NCBI RefSeq assembly: GCF_033296635.1
Contig: NW_026944072.1
Coordinates: 124,001 to 188,000 of the forward strand
Source of the DNA: Dichotomopilus funicola
Lineage: Eukaryota > Ascomycota > Sordariomycetes > Sordariales > Chaetomiaceae
Direction of reading: 5' to 3'
Length of the DNA: 64,000 bases
Shown here: piece after piece, positions 56,901-64,000 of the stretch
Numbering within the stretch: position 1 is the stretch's first letter
Layout: every line of letters starts with the position of its first letter
Notes under the pieces: model-generated
What the model saw: only the letters and a program-made list of their open reading frames with translations
Told to the model about the DNA's origin: nothing
Databases searched by the model: none
Translations under genes and position numbers: made by a program

Positions 56901-58701
56901 AGAAGATGGTGTCGAGGCTTCCATGGCTCGCCACGGTGTAGGCCTTGCTGGCCAAGATGCTGCGCCGGTTGGCGAGCGTATGCGAGAGATCAACGAGGTT
57001 GTAGTCGGCGGCCACGGGGCCAATGGCATCAATGTTGCGGCGCAGCGTGGCCTTGTCGTGGGCAGAGAACGGGAGCAGGTACGGTCTCTTCCGGTCCACG
57101 GCCCGCCTGAAGAAGCCGGGCTTCCTCGGCTTGTTCGTCGCCCAGCGGTCGACGTAGCGGTAGCCTGATTCGGAGCCCGGCGCGATGGACGCGGTGCCTT
57201 CGATGATCATGTGGGCATTGGTTCCACCGTAGCCAAACGAGTTGACCGACACGCGACGGACAGGCAGCTCGCTGGGAAACGGCACCGGGTCGTCCGTGAC
57301 GGCGCGCACCTGCCACTCCTCCCAGTCGATCTGCGGGTTGAGCTTGACCACACCGCGCGTGGCCGGAATGATCCCGCGCTCCGCGATCAGGATGGCTTTG
57401 ATGAGCGCCGAGATTCCACTAGCCGCTTCCGAATGGCCAATGTTGGTTTTGACCGCCCCAATCCACAGCGGCGGGTCGATGCCTGGCCGGCGCTGCTTGT
57501 TCATGGCCCGAGACACGGCGTCGACCTCGATCGGATCGCCCACTGCCGTGCCCGTTCCGTGGCACTCGAAATACCCGGTGAGACGCGGGTCCAGACCACC
57601 CCCGCGCTCATACGCCGCCGTGATCACCTCATACTGACCCTCGCGGTTGGGATACGTGATGCCGTATCCGGGCACTTTTCCGTTGGAATTGGTCGCGCTG
57701 GACCGGATCACCCCCCGGATCGGGTCGCCGTCTCGCACGGCGTCGGAAAGCCGCTTCAGATACACAGCCCCCACGGCATCAGCCCGGCCGTAACCATCCG
57801 CACTGGCGTCAAACGTATGGCAGGTCGACGTCGGCGACAGCACTCCAAGCTTGGCCGTGTTCATGTGCTGATCCACCGTGATGATCAGGTTCACGCCCCC
57901 GACGATCGCCCCTTCAGCCTCGCCGTTGCGCAGGGCGTTGCAGGCGTTGTGCAGCGCGTACACCGACGACGAGCAGGCCGTGTTGCAGACGATGCTGGGG
58001 CCTCGGAGGTTGAACACGTGGCTGATGCGGTTGCTGATGATGCCCGGGTCCACGCCGGTCGCTGCGAGACTGTGCCGGAACGACGCGTCTTTGAACGACA
58101 TTTGCTGCCAGTCGGCGGTGAACGAGGCCGCAAACACGGCTGTGCGCGTGCCCGCCAGCTTTTCGACCGGAATCCCGCCCGACTCCAGCGCCTCGTACAC
58201 GACTTCGAGCAGTTTGCGTTGTTGCGGGTCCATCCACATGGCCTCGATCGGCGTGATACCGAAGAGCCCGGGATCAAAGTCGGCGAGGTCATCGTTGAGG
58301 AAGTAGCCGCCCAAGACACCGAAACTGCCGGGTCGGTCGTTGTTGGCGTGTATGTGGGCGTCGATGTTGAACCGCGATGATGGTACTTTGGGCGTGTTTC
58401 CGGTGCCCTTGGACATCATGAGGTCCCAGAAGTCCGAGGCTGACTTGACGTCTCCAGGGAGTCGACATCCCATGCCAACAACGGCAATGGGTTCCAGCTG
58501 CTCGTCCAGCGGCTTCTCTGCATAACCAGGGAAAGACGTGGCCGCATACCCACTAGTGTCATTGGTGTCTCCATGTTCAGTCAAGTTGACGGATGAGGAC
58601 ACGCTGCTAGCGGGAGAGGACAAGGTAACGTGAGGGAGATTCTCGTCCGAGACAAACGCCGAGTCCGACGACGTGCTCGGGCTTCTGGTGGCACTAGGCA
58701 T
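50935..58701 (-). CDS. Highly reducing polyketide synthase (PKS2)
   Basis: A single uninterrupted exon, 2588 aa. A Ser/Thr-rich leader (1-68) precedes the KS at about 70-500 (Cys243 in NTACSSSVY, FECHGTGT, NIGHSEAAS). AT about 590-900 (GHSSGEMAAAYAAG). DH about 1055-1360 (HSLGGEAVFP and DSTLQ, both catalytic residues kept). A shortened, SAM-motif-less methyltransferase remnant lies about 1420-1600 with a Ser/Glu/Pro-rich linker. ER about 1815-2175 (FSHELGGVV, the nucleotide loop LHQTGFVGVAAAM). KR about 2190-2400 (LVGCLGGLGRSL, SSV and QANYAAANSY). ACP about 2500-2585 with Ser near 2538 (YGIDSMIGAELRNW). The expected product is a mostly reduced, unbranched chain; there is no built-in release domain. 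It sits in the middle of a tailoring and transport gene group and is the likely core enzyme. Confidence 0.96.
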   Translation of the reverse strand: MPSATRSPSTSSDSAFVSDENLPHVTLSSPASSVSSSVNLTEHGDTNDTSGYAATSFPGYAEKPLDEQLEPIAVVGMGCRLPGDVKSASDFWDLMMSKGTGNTPKVPSSRFNIDAHIHANNDRPGSFGVLGGYFLNDDLADFDPGLFGITPIEAMWMDPQQRKLLEVVYEALESGGIPVEKLAGTRTAVFAASFTADWQQMSFKDASFRHSLAATGVDPGIISNRISHVFNLRGPSIVCNTACSSSVYALHNACNALRNGEAEGAIVGGVNLIITVDQHMNTAKLGVLSPTSTCHTFDASADGYGRADAVGAVYLKRLSDAVRDGDPIRGVIRSSATNSNGKVPGYGITYPNREGQYEVITAAYERGGGLDPRLTGYFECHGTGTAVGDPIEVDAVSRAMNKQRRPGIDPPLWIGAVKTNIGHSEAASGISALIKAILIAERGIIPATRGVVKLNPQIDWEEWQVRAVTDDPVPFPSELPVRRVSVNSFGYGGTNAHMIIEGTASIAPGSESGYRYVDRWATNKPRKPGFFRRAVDRKRPYLLPFSAHDKATLRRNIDAIGPVAADYNLVDLSHTLANRRSILASKAYTVASHGSLDTIFSSVGESFAFADSNVTKTPARELAFVFTGQGAQWARMGAHLMEYSPHFLQTIRDLDLVLEHVADGPEWSIEDLLNEHADTSPVQDAEFSQPLCTAVQIAVVRLLESWGVRPVATVGHSSGEMAAAYAAGLVSAEDAMIAAYYRGIVAKEVNTGGAMLAVGLGAEAVQAWIAECGVEDKVVVACHNSPALVTLSGDADALDLVQGKLEAASVFNRSVKTGGKAYHSHHMVPAAERFKALVREAKRVRSESGRRRRGVADHGLGELLATKAQMVSSVTNSVIPAGTLLDEEYWSRNLVSPVLFNQAVQTLLSDPAFFQVDVLVEVGPHSALAGPIKQIKEALNSSPVGNAKSKAGVSYVPTLIRGEDSGARLLKVAGELFLRGYQQLDMECVTGAYHVQSLKSLKTKSKRLSRNNSAGKVKARVNSPGVTIVDLPPYQWNYTRPFWAENRASREQRLPRFPRHDVLGQRVIGGSLAEPTWNNVLRLRDLPWLKHHSLGGEAVFPAAGYFAMAIEAVTQLHELDNESDDSSKATIDSYVLRDIDIKKALVTPDTEDGIEVLTSLRPSVFGAPFWDFSVSSVDIDENKTTTWKEHMTGSVAINAATTTSRGSQKKPKPRTPPDDLTQRASGKTWNQALRAVGFDYGPTFQDMDNVRFDGKRYVATCTTNVKREVDPTLGESRYPLHPAVVDSTLQLSIAAIYAGRTSAMDCGVVPVQVDQVTIWPPTDEQVAHKSANCYAWVDHRGTRTFENSVQMTSTAGEASEGELIMEIVNVRTTRYEAAIPQKAEDHVPLEPAPYGEMVWQPDIDRLVHTSGHTLSKIKLPSELVSLGLFKYPGLKVLDAASDLAAAKDLLSSYPSAPYTLAVDGDSLSEPFSETEVKSELESGSGPQHRLVNTAVTTIQALTATSSAPDSAPEESESPSESPPSASYDMLVAPAHLVLALQGYVKPGGYIASVSKDDGSIALSRKVTPSSENESAQATESTSPGNDTTFTNLDIALVFRSSPDSTINKTKLAIEAALSSKSESDSHQSTVRVHIRSLQSYVEDAHLDGPVASHVVMLADLEAASVASPLLSSLTETEFSAIQRITDSSSSLLWVTNGGLLEGKRPDHAMASGLARVVRSEQASLDFRTLDVDTDESDDVGATTSAIADSVARVVHCQVAAKASKGTPADEELDEEREMCLFKGETYISRLVRNRELNHVFADSASASDKPALGSFVPGRDRLSGRIRQGKVVFEHVYHQDETRANSAEPAELEPGTVKVAVECSGLTREGVLAITGADYPTTFSHELGGVVVRTGPGVTHLVPGDNVVGFHIDRFSTVQHVPATMLHKLGPGQDMTTVVSLLMASATALYGLDVLARLQARETILVLHQTGFVGVAAAMIARARGATVYIEAETQEEMEFLQDRVGLAPGQILSDLSGSNNGQQNRLSDQIAALTGGRGADVVFSVGGAVKPSTAREAWRCIAPFGRFLDASPGRKNAGAQRQAALDAMPVRRSAQYLPYDVLDLLETRPNTMAALLPSILEHVSIGAIHALGKSVVPTTLCDLAAAISTFSDAFGSPKPVLVLDAPCEDAPIITAPPRDSPRFKFNPDVAYLLVGCLGGLGRSLTRWMMASGARRFLFLSRSGTDAPSAAKLVDDLAAAGATVQVVRGDVANRSDVLRAVEQAPPTSPHPIRGVIHAAMVLRDAVFHSMPYSSWTSSLAPKVQGAMNLHSVLVEELDLPLDFFLMTSSVSGILGTPGQANYAAANSYLDALARHMNNRQQRSGTKTNTAISCILPMVLGVGVVAENDEIEDALRRKGMYGIDEDHLLQSFEAGLASLASQSAESKSQSDHIVIGLDPMLLRRAQAEAASDDDESDASFWVDDARFRHVVHAMRGSDSAAASGGGDVSILAAAASSSSPAEAVAIIQSHFVRKLATMLMMDEESFDVASGSIASYGIDSMIGAELRNWIFREYRIDMPFQQLLAPSLTIGKFAGQVCASVGVGVEVEA

Positions 58702-59662
58702 CCTGACTGGCTAATACCTGTTATCGTTGTTGCACGTTTTCGTTTTTTTGAGAATTACGTGGTCTCTGGTCTCCGATGGTCAGATTCTCTATTATGAGGG
58801 CCCTGATGCCGCCTTTATGTCTAATTGTGAGCAAAATCGAAGCCCCTGTGGAATTCATACATGCTGACCCGAGCTATGCGCGGCCAAGATGCAACCCAAA
58901 GTGCTGTGCTTGCTATCCTGCGAGTCGAAACCATCTGTGAATAGAGCTCTTGCATGAACTACTGCATCATGTGCCCAAAGTCCCCAGAGCTCGGAGTTTC
59001 TTCACCGTGGAGCACCAAGACCTTACGTAACCCTCACAGGCTTCGTCTACCCCTATCTACATAGTAACAGACAGTGATTCGGTTCACCGAATTCCGTTTC
59101 CATGGTGTGGGCGGAGTTCGCCGGGCCGCACATAAGTAAGGTATGGGAGAGGCACGGTCAGGGACGGTCCGGAACGAAGGCCGGATCCCAGGTTAGCAGC
59201 AAGGGCGGAGATAGGATCATGCAGAAGTTTATCTTGCATCTGTTCACCGTTGGCGCGGGGGAGTTCGTGGGGGCCACTTGAGGCCGGCCTGGCAACAGAG
59301 ATCACTTATTGGCTGTTGATTATCGTGCTGATTATTGTGGTGGTGCTCTTGTGTGGTGTGTGGTGTGTTGCTCACCTTACCGTACCCTTCCCGAACTTCA
59401 AGTGAAAGGTCTTCTAGCGCACACCTCCTTTCCGAGAAATACGTCTCACTAATTACGTTGGTTGGAGCGATCTGAAGCTTCCGTGACGTCCGGGAGAGCC
59501 CACCGTTACGTCCAATGTACCTACCGATATCATTTACTGTAGTTGACGGCGGACCTGGCATCAAAATCACTCAACGATGCAGACGAGACCGAGATTCTAG
59601 GCTTCGACGTCCTGAACGTTTTATATTCCACTACATACCAAGTAACTACCGTAACTAATTAA
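58702..59662. promoter_or_regulatory. PKS2 promoter region
   Basis: 961 bases upstream of PKS2. It contains CGGGCCG at 59122-59128 (in GCCGGGCCGCACAT, sharing ten bases with the repeated 13-mer) and CGGTCCG at 59165-59171, 37 bases apart, plus a GT-rich run at 59337-59371. No gene seen. Confidence 0.5.
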
Positions 59663-60807
59663 CTAACCGCTCTTGGCGCCAACACCGTCCCCCTTTCCAT
59701 CCAACTCATTCTCCTTTTTGCACAACAGCCAAGCCATACCCGCGCCAGGACCAAACAGAGCCGTCAAAGCAACCATCTTGCGGAATCCGTTTGTGACGCC
59801 GCTCATCCCCGGGCGCATAAAGAACCCCGCCGCCAAAGTCGTCAGAGTGATCCCAATGTAATCATACTGCGTAAACAGCATAGCACCCTCAATCAACGCG
59901 CTCCGCGTTCCAGGCACCAAACGGGAGTGCTGCGGCAAGTAGACTCGGGCCACGCTGGTTTCGGTGTCGACAACAGCAGCCAACACCACGGCGACGTGGA
60001 CGAGACCACTGATGACCCCGAGGATGGTGTAGGCAGCTTTGGTGGGGTTTTTAAAACCCCCGGATGGGAAACTACCAGGCAGCAAAGGCAGCAAGAAGTT
60101 GGCGATGAGGTCTTGGACGGGACCCAAAGTGTAAGGGCCGAGAAGCCATAGCGCAACACCGGCTTGGATGCGGTAGGGCGTCGACAAAAGGAGGCCTGGC
60201 AGCAGAGTAGGAAGGTTGATGACCAACGCCCAGAGGGCCGAGAACGGCAAAGCCTGAGCCTGCACAGCGGGCATGCGCCGGAGAGGCGTTGTGCGTCCCC
60301 GCTCGGAGACGTAATAGCTCAGGTAGACGGGGAGCACGCAAGCGGCGCCAAACATGTTCCACAGGGACTGCCACCAAACAGGTCTTGAACAATGACAAAG
60401 TCTTGGGTCAGCGCTTGCGTGCTTCTGGTATTAATTAGGGGATAATTCGGATCATAAGCTCACACTCGAAGCGCGCCAGTCTTCCTATTGCGTCGGTCCT
60501 CGGCAAGCGTCATCATACTGAAAACGATGAGGGCGATCAAGAGATCGGCGCCGAGGAGAAAGGGCCCGTCATCGGGCAGCTCGGCAAGGGTGAATATCGA
60601 GTAGAAGAAACAGATGACTTGGCCCAGCATGAAGTCGAGAGGCCAGATACCCGTCCAGGTAAAGTTATGCGCCGTACCTGTGGGATAAACGCCGTAGTAC
60701 GTCGTCTTCAGCATGAGTACCAATGTGCCATTGACGGCGATCAGGCCCCATAGCGCGCAGACGCCAAAGACTGAGAGGGCGCGGAAAACGTAGGTGGGTA
60801 GCGACAT
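59663..60807 (-). CDS. Polytopic membrane protein, unassigned, in PKS2 cluster
   Basis: Two exons, complement(59663..60383, 60464..60807), 354 aa. The junction GT|A gives TGALRVPVWWQSLWNMFG, with donor GTGAGC and acceptor TTCAAG. Eight or nine hydrophobic segments are seen (for example VFRALSVFGVCALWGLIAVNG, FMLGQVICFFYSIFTLA, ALWALVINLPTLLPGLLL, AYTILGVISGLVHVAVVLAAVV, MVALTALFGPGAGMAWLLC). Conserved-looking polar and aromatic residues lie in loops (KTTYYGVYPTG, FTWTGIWPLDF, DYIGITLTTL). It has none of the MFS or ABC motifs and does not look like a P450 or desaturase. It may be one of the uncharacterised integral membrane proteins found in fungal metabolite clusters, possibly a membrane cyclase or a scaffold; no function is claimed. 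It is divergent to the flavin monooxygenase. Confidence 0.8.
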
Positions 60808-61354
60808 GGTTCGTTTTCGACTCCAAGATAGAGTCAAAGATGGTTATCAAAGTCGGTCTGGTTACGGTAACAGCAATAACAGCAACAGTCGAGAGTAGCA
60901 AGGCTCAAAATGAACAAAGGGCATGAAGCTCATTCTCATTCCTACGAGCATGAGCGAGGAGCAAAGTGCCAATTGGGCGGTGCAAGTAATTAGCGTAGCG
61001 GGTTAAGGTATGTAAGACGGCGAATCGCAGACCGATGCTGCAAGTTAGACCGGCAGACGTGGGACGGTGGCACGATGATTACGGCACATGCGGACCGCAT
61101 CTGATTTCGGTCAACCCCCGACTTCAGCCGGCCAATGCGGACCGCGAACACCGGACGCATGTACAACGAAGGATGCAGTGCCAGCTGAAAGCCCAACGCT
61201 GAAAGAAAACGGTCAGCGTGCATTTTGAGTTTATCACGGGCTCCTTTCGCTTCGTTTCGACGAATCACTCCCAAAACTGCTTACTGGCCCCCAAACTCAT
61301 TCTTTGTTCCGAGAACGAACTTCTGTCTTCATCAACCTAAGTTAGCTAAGTAGC
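60808..61354. promoter_or_regulatory. Divergent promoter, membrane protein and flavin monooxygenase
   Basis: Two nearly identical sites, ATGCGGACCGC at 61088-61098 and 61135-61145 (core CGG-A-CCG), stand 47 bases apart. They share the palindromic core of the motif in the MFS/SDR and PKS2 promoters. Confidence 0.5.
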
Positions 61355-63270
61355 ATGGGTTCTTCATCAGCAGATGTGGAACGCGTCGAGGCCGTCGTGG
61401 TTGGCGCAGGCTGGAATGGTCTAATCTGCGCCAAAACCTACCTCGACTTCCGACCGTCCGCCTCCCTTCTGATCATCGATGACCAGGCGACCATCGGTGG
61501 AGTTTGGAGTGCCGACAAGATCTACCCCAGCCTGTATGCACAGATCAAGCATGGCTTGTTTGAGTATTCTTTCTACCCGATGCGACACGAGGGTATCTCA
61601 CCCGACGGCTACGTCTCGGGCGATACCATCCACACGTACCTCAACGACTTTGCCTGGGACCACGATCTCGTACGGCGCACTCGTCTCGGCACGCGCGTAA
61701 CCGAGGTCTCCCAGCTTCCCGGCGGAGGATGGAGGCTCGAGCTCTATGCTGCGGGCAGAAACCCGGGAGGACCCAATTTTGCCATTGAGTGCGAGAAGCT
61801 GATTTACGCCTCGGGTGCAACCTCGCATGCCGTAAGGCCCGTGTGGCCGACGGATGACTCGTTCAAGGCACCCACCATCCACTCGTCGGAGCTAGGCACG
61901 AACCTCGTCGCCCTCGATTCGCCGAAAGTGAGGTCTGTCACTGTTGTCGGCGGCGCAAAGTCTTCTTTCGACACTGTTTTCTACCTCCTCAAGGCCGGCA
62001 AAAAGGTGGACTGGATCATCCGCGACACCTCGGATGGAAGTGGAAGTGGGCCCATGGCCATCATGCCGCCAACCCTGCTGGGATTCGTCAACACTATGAC
62101 GGCCGTTACGACCCGGGTCATGGTCCTTCTGGGGAGCTCCGTCGACAGCACGGATGGCGCCGGTCACCAGTTCTTTCAGAGAACCTATCTCGGCCGGTTC
62201 CTCGCATGGCTGTTTTGGCTCGCCCTCAACTGGATTGCCGATCGCCATGCTGGATACTCCAAGTCCGAAAACGCGTCCAAGCTGAGGCCCATGCCGCACG
62301 GAAATGGGGTGTTCTGGGCCAACGCAGGACTCGGCGCTGCCAGTGTGCCCGGATACTGGCAGGTATTCCATTCGGGTGACTGTACCGTCCACCGAACCGA
62401 CATCCAATCTTTCCACGACACCCACACGGTCCGACTCGCCGACGGGACCCGGTTCCAAACTGACTTTGTGATTCTCTCGACCGGTTTCGACAAGTCCTAT
62501 CACGTCTTTGGCCCCAAACTCCAGCACAGTCTCGGCCTCACCGTCGGCCCTGAGGAGCAGCAAAAGTGGACTGTTTTGGGCACCACTGCAGACAAGACTG
62601 TTGACGAGCTCTTCCCCGCACTCCGCAAATCCCCTGCGGGTCTAGGGAGGAGCAAGACTGTAGCGGGGACGGGGACGGACACGAAAGAGCATGCTGCTCT
62701 CCACGGGCCTAGCAACCACTATCGTCGGTTGATCGTCCCAGCCTTGGCCGCCGCAGGCGACCGGTCCATCATCTTCCCGGGCTTTATCCACACCATTTAT
62801 ACACCAATTGTGGCCGAAGTCCAGGCCCTCTGGGGCGTTACCTTCCTCCTTGGTTTGCATGATACGCCGTCGCTGGGTTCCATGGAGGGCGAGGTGGCAT
62901 TGTGGAACGCTTGGTCGAGGAAGCGGTACGGCGTTCAGGGCCAAAAGCACGCCTACGCTATCTATGATTTTTTGCCTGTGAGTAATTACAAGTTGAAACA
63001 ACCGCGTTGTAATCGAGGAGAAACCCGAAGAAACTAACTTTCTGTGACTTCCCAAAGTACATCGACGTGCTGCTCCGGGATCTTGGTGTCAATCCCCGCC
63101 GCAAGAAAAATTGGTTTGCGCACTGGTTCGCGCCGACTTATCCGCGTGAGTACAAAGGATTGGTAGATGAGTTTCGCAGCGCTTTGGCAGTAAGAAAGGG
63201 AAGCTATGGGCTCAAGGGAGGCCTCGGGTCGCTGACGCCTTCTTCGACCTCGACCCTCGGGCTATCGTAA
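61355..63270 (+). CDS. FAD-dependent monooxygenase (FMO/BVMO-like)
   Basis: Two exons, 61355..62977 and 63058..63270, 611 aa. The N-terminal FAD motif is VVVGAGWNGLICAKTY (GxGxxG). GGVWSADKIYPSLYAQIKHGLFEYS is typical of fungal flavin monooxygenases of secondary metabolism. A second Rossmann motif is VVGGAKSSFDTVFYLLKAG. The late VILSTGFDKSYHVF segment matches the ATG/STG motif. A hydrophobic stretch (FLAWLFWLALNW) may dip into a membrane. The second exon adds YIDVLLRDLGVNPRRKKN and FAPTYPREYKGL. It likely hydroxylates, epoxidises or inserts oxygen into the PKS2 product with NADPH and oxygen. The substrate is unknown. Confidence 0.93.
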
Positions 63271-63667
63271 TGGCATGGAGAGGCTTTAAAGTGTTTGTGT
63301 ACGTAATTACCTTGACACTAGAATCTTGCCTCCAAAACGGATGCAGATTTCCAGAGAGGAATATTTTGCGAAAAATTGAAAAAAACGAACAGTCCTTGCG
63401 CGCGCACATTGCAGATGTTAGAGTGCTGGAAAACTACCGAGTGGTAGATTGTTGAATTTTTTGACGAAATATTTAGAAGGACGAAGGCCACGACGCTCAG
63501 GTAATTAGGATAACTTAATAGGAGATCTGTACTCAAAATTGGAAAGAACGTCTGCATCATTTTCTCCACTCTCTGCCCACCCCCGGGCCCCTTCTTCAAG
63601 CTCCGCTCCCGTAGGTACTCGACACTAAAATTCACGCACACTTTCCTTTTTTCTTTTTTTAAGGTCA
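63271..63667. other. Convergent intergenic region
   Basis: 397 AT-rich bases between two facing 3' ends. No gene or repeat seen. Confidence 0.5.
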
Positions 63668-63988
63668 TCAAAGTCCATCATGGAGCGACCTTCCAGCGTC
63701 AGCTCTGCAAATTCTAGCATCCGCAACCTCAACCCACGCCTCGCTTCCCACGCTCGTTCTCGCATACAGCATCGCCTCGGGGTCATATTTCTTCTTCACT
63801 TCCAGCAACCTCGGATAGTTGGAGCCGTACATCTCGCGCTGCCAATTCTTGGTCTGGTAGTTGGCCTCGTTGAGGTATATACCACCGCCCGGCGTCGCCT
63901 TGTTGATCATGGGTTGCATGACGTTGGCCGCGAAGTCGTGCCTTCGCGCCATCTCTTCGGGGCTGGCGTCCGGGTCCCAGGAGCCACC
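63668..63988 (-). CDS. FAD-linked oxidoreductase, BBE-like, C-terminal exon (partial)
   Basis: Last exon of a gene that continues beyond the right edge. It begins after an acceptor TGTACAG with GGSWDPDASPEEMARR and ends in SLHDGL at 63668. The block PGGGIYLNEANYQTKNWQREMYGSNYPRLLEVKKKYDPEAMLYA carries the berberine-bridge-enzyme C-terminal signature (N-E-A-N/D-Y..W...YG..Y..L...K..YDP). These flavoproteins, often bicovalently flavinylated and secreted, oxidise alcohols or amines and drive ring closures in many fungal pathways. The flavin-attachment sites are not visible here. It is the rightmost visible member of the PKS2 group. Confidence 0.88.
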   Translation of the reverse strand, partial: GGSWDPDASPEEMARRHDFAANVMQPMINKATPGGGIYLNEANYQTKNWQREMYGSNYPRLLEVKKKYDPEAMLYARTSVGSEAWVEVADARICRADAGRSLHDGL

Positions 63989-64000
63989 CTGTACACAAAA

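Noticed and set aside
57211..58380. 389-codon plus-strand frame inside PKS2
   Set aside because: Antisense of the KS coding region, a common effect of GC-rich third positions; no domain.

Overview
The window is nuclear DNA of a filamentous ascomycete, most likely a Sordariomycete. The signs are short introns of about 50-160 nt with GT..AG ends and CTRAC-type branch points, a clock-controlled gene 9 (ccg-9) type trehalose synthase, a GINS Psf3 subunit, DUF3405, ERG3 and long multidomain polyketide synthases (PKS). No rRNA, tRNA, CRISPR or intact transposon is supported. Gene models below were spliced by hand from reading frame and splice signals; exon coordinates are in each entry.

Positions 1-13,400 are an accessory, decaying zone. 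It holds the end of an unknown gene, an aminoglycoside phosphotransferase-like pseudogene with three RIP-type stop codons, a secreted Gly/Ala-rich protein, a small helix-turn-helix/AT-hook protein, a flavin monooxygenase with a SnoaL-like N-terminus, a truncated RNase H-like gene and a broken NYN/CCCH zinc-finger gene. Next to it, 13,462-21,363 (minus), lies a highly reducing PKS (KS-AT-DH-inactive MT-KR-ACP, no working ER). Its motifs recall the PKS half of PKS-NRPS hybrids, but no NRPS module and no adjacent tailoring genes are present.

Positions 23,400-43,150 are a conserved housekeeping block: thymidylate synthase with a double MluI-box (MCB) palindrome upstream, ccg-9 trehalose synthase, mitochondrial Mn-superoxide dismutase, GINS PSF3, biotin synthase, a DUF3405 type II membrane protein, a small coiled-coil protein, a secreted aldose 1-epimerase and C-5 sterol desaturase ERG3. 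From 43,150 to 45,060 only relics are visible, including a second kinase-like fragment.

Positions 45,062-64,000 look like a biosynthetic gene cluster running off the right edge: a 14-TM MFS exporter, an SDR reductase, a DUF3237 protein, a second highly reducing PKS (KS-AT-DH-remnant MT-ER-KR-ACP), an unassigned polytopic membrane protein, a flavin monooxygenase and a BBE-type FAD oxidoreductase cut by the window end. A palindromic CGG-N-CCG motif recurs in the noncoding DNA of this block (promoters of MFS/SDR, PKS and FMO/membrane gene), as expected if one Zn2Cys6 regulator controlled it. No regulator gene is inside the window. A plausible scheme is that the PKS makes a reduced chain, the SDR, FMO and BBE oxidase tailor it, and the MFS pump exports it.
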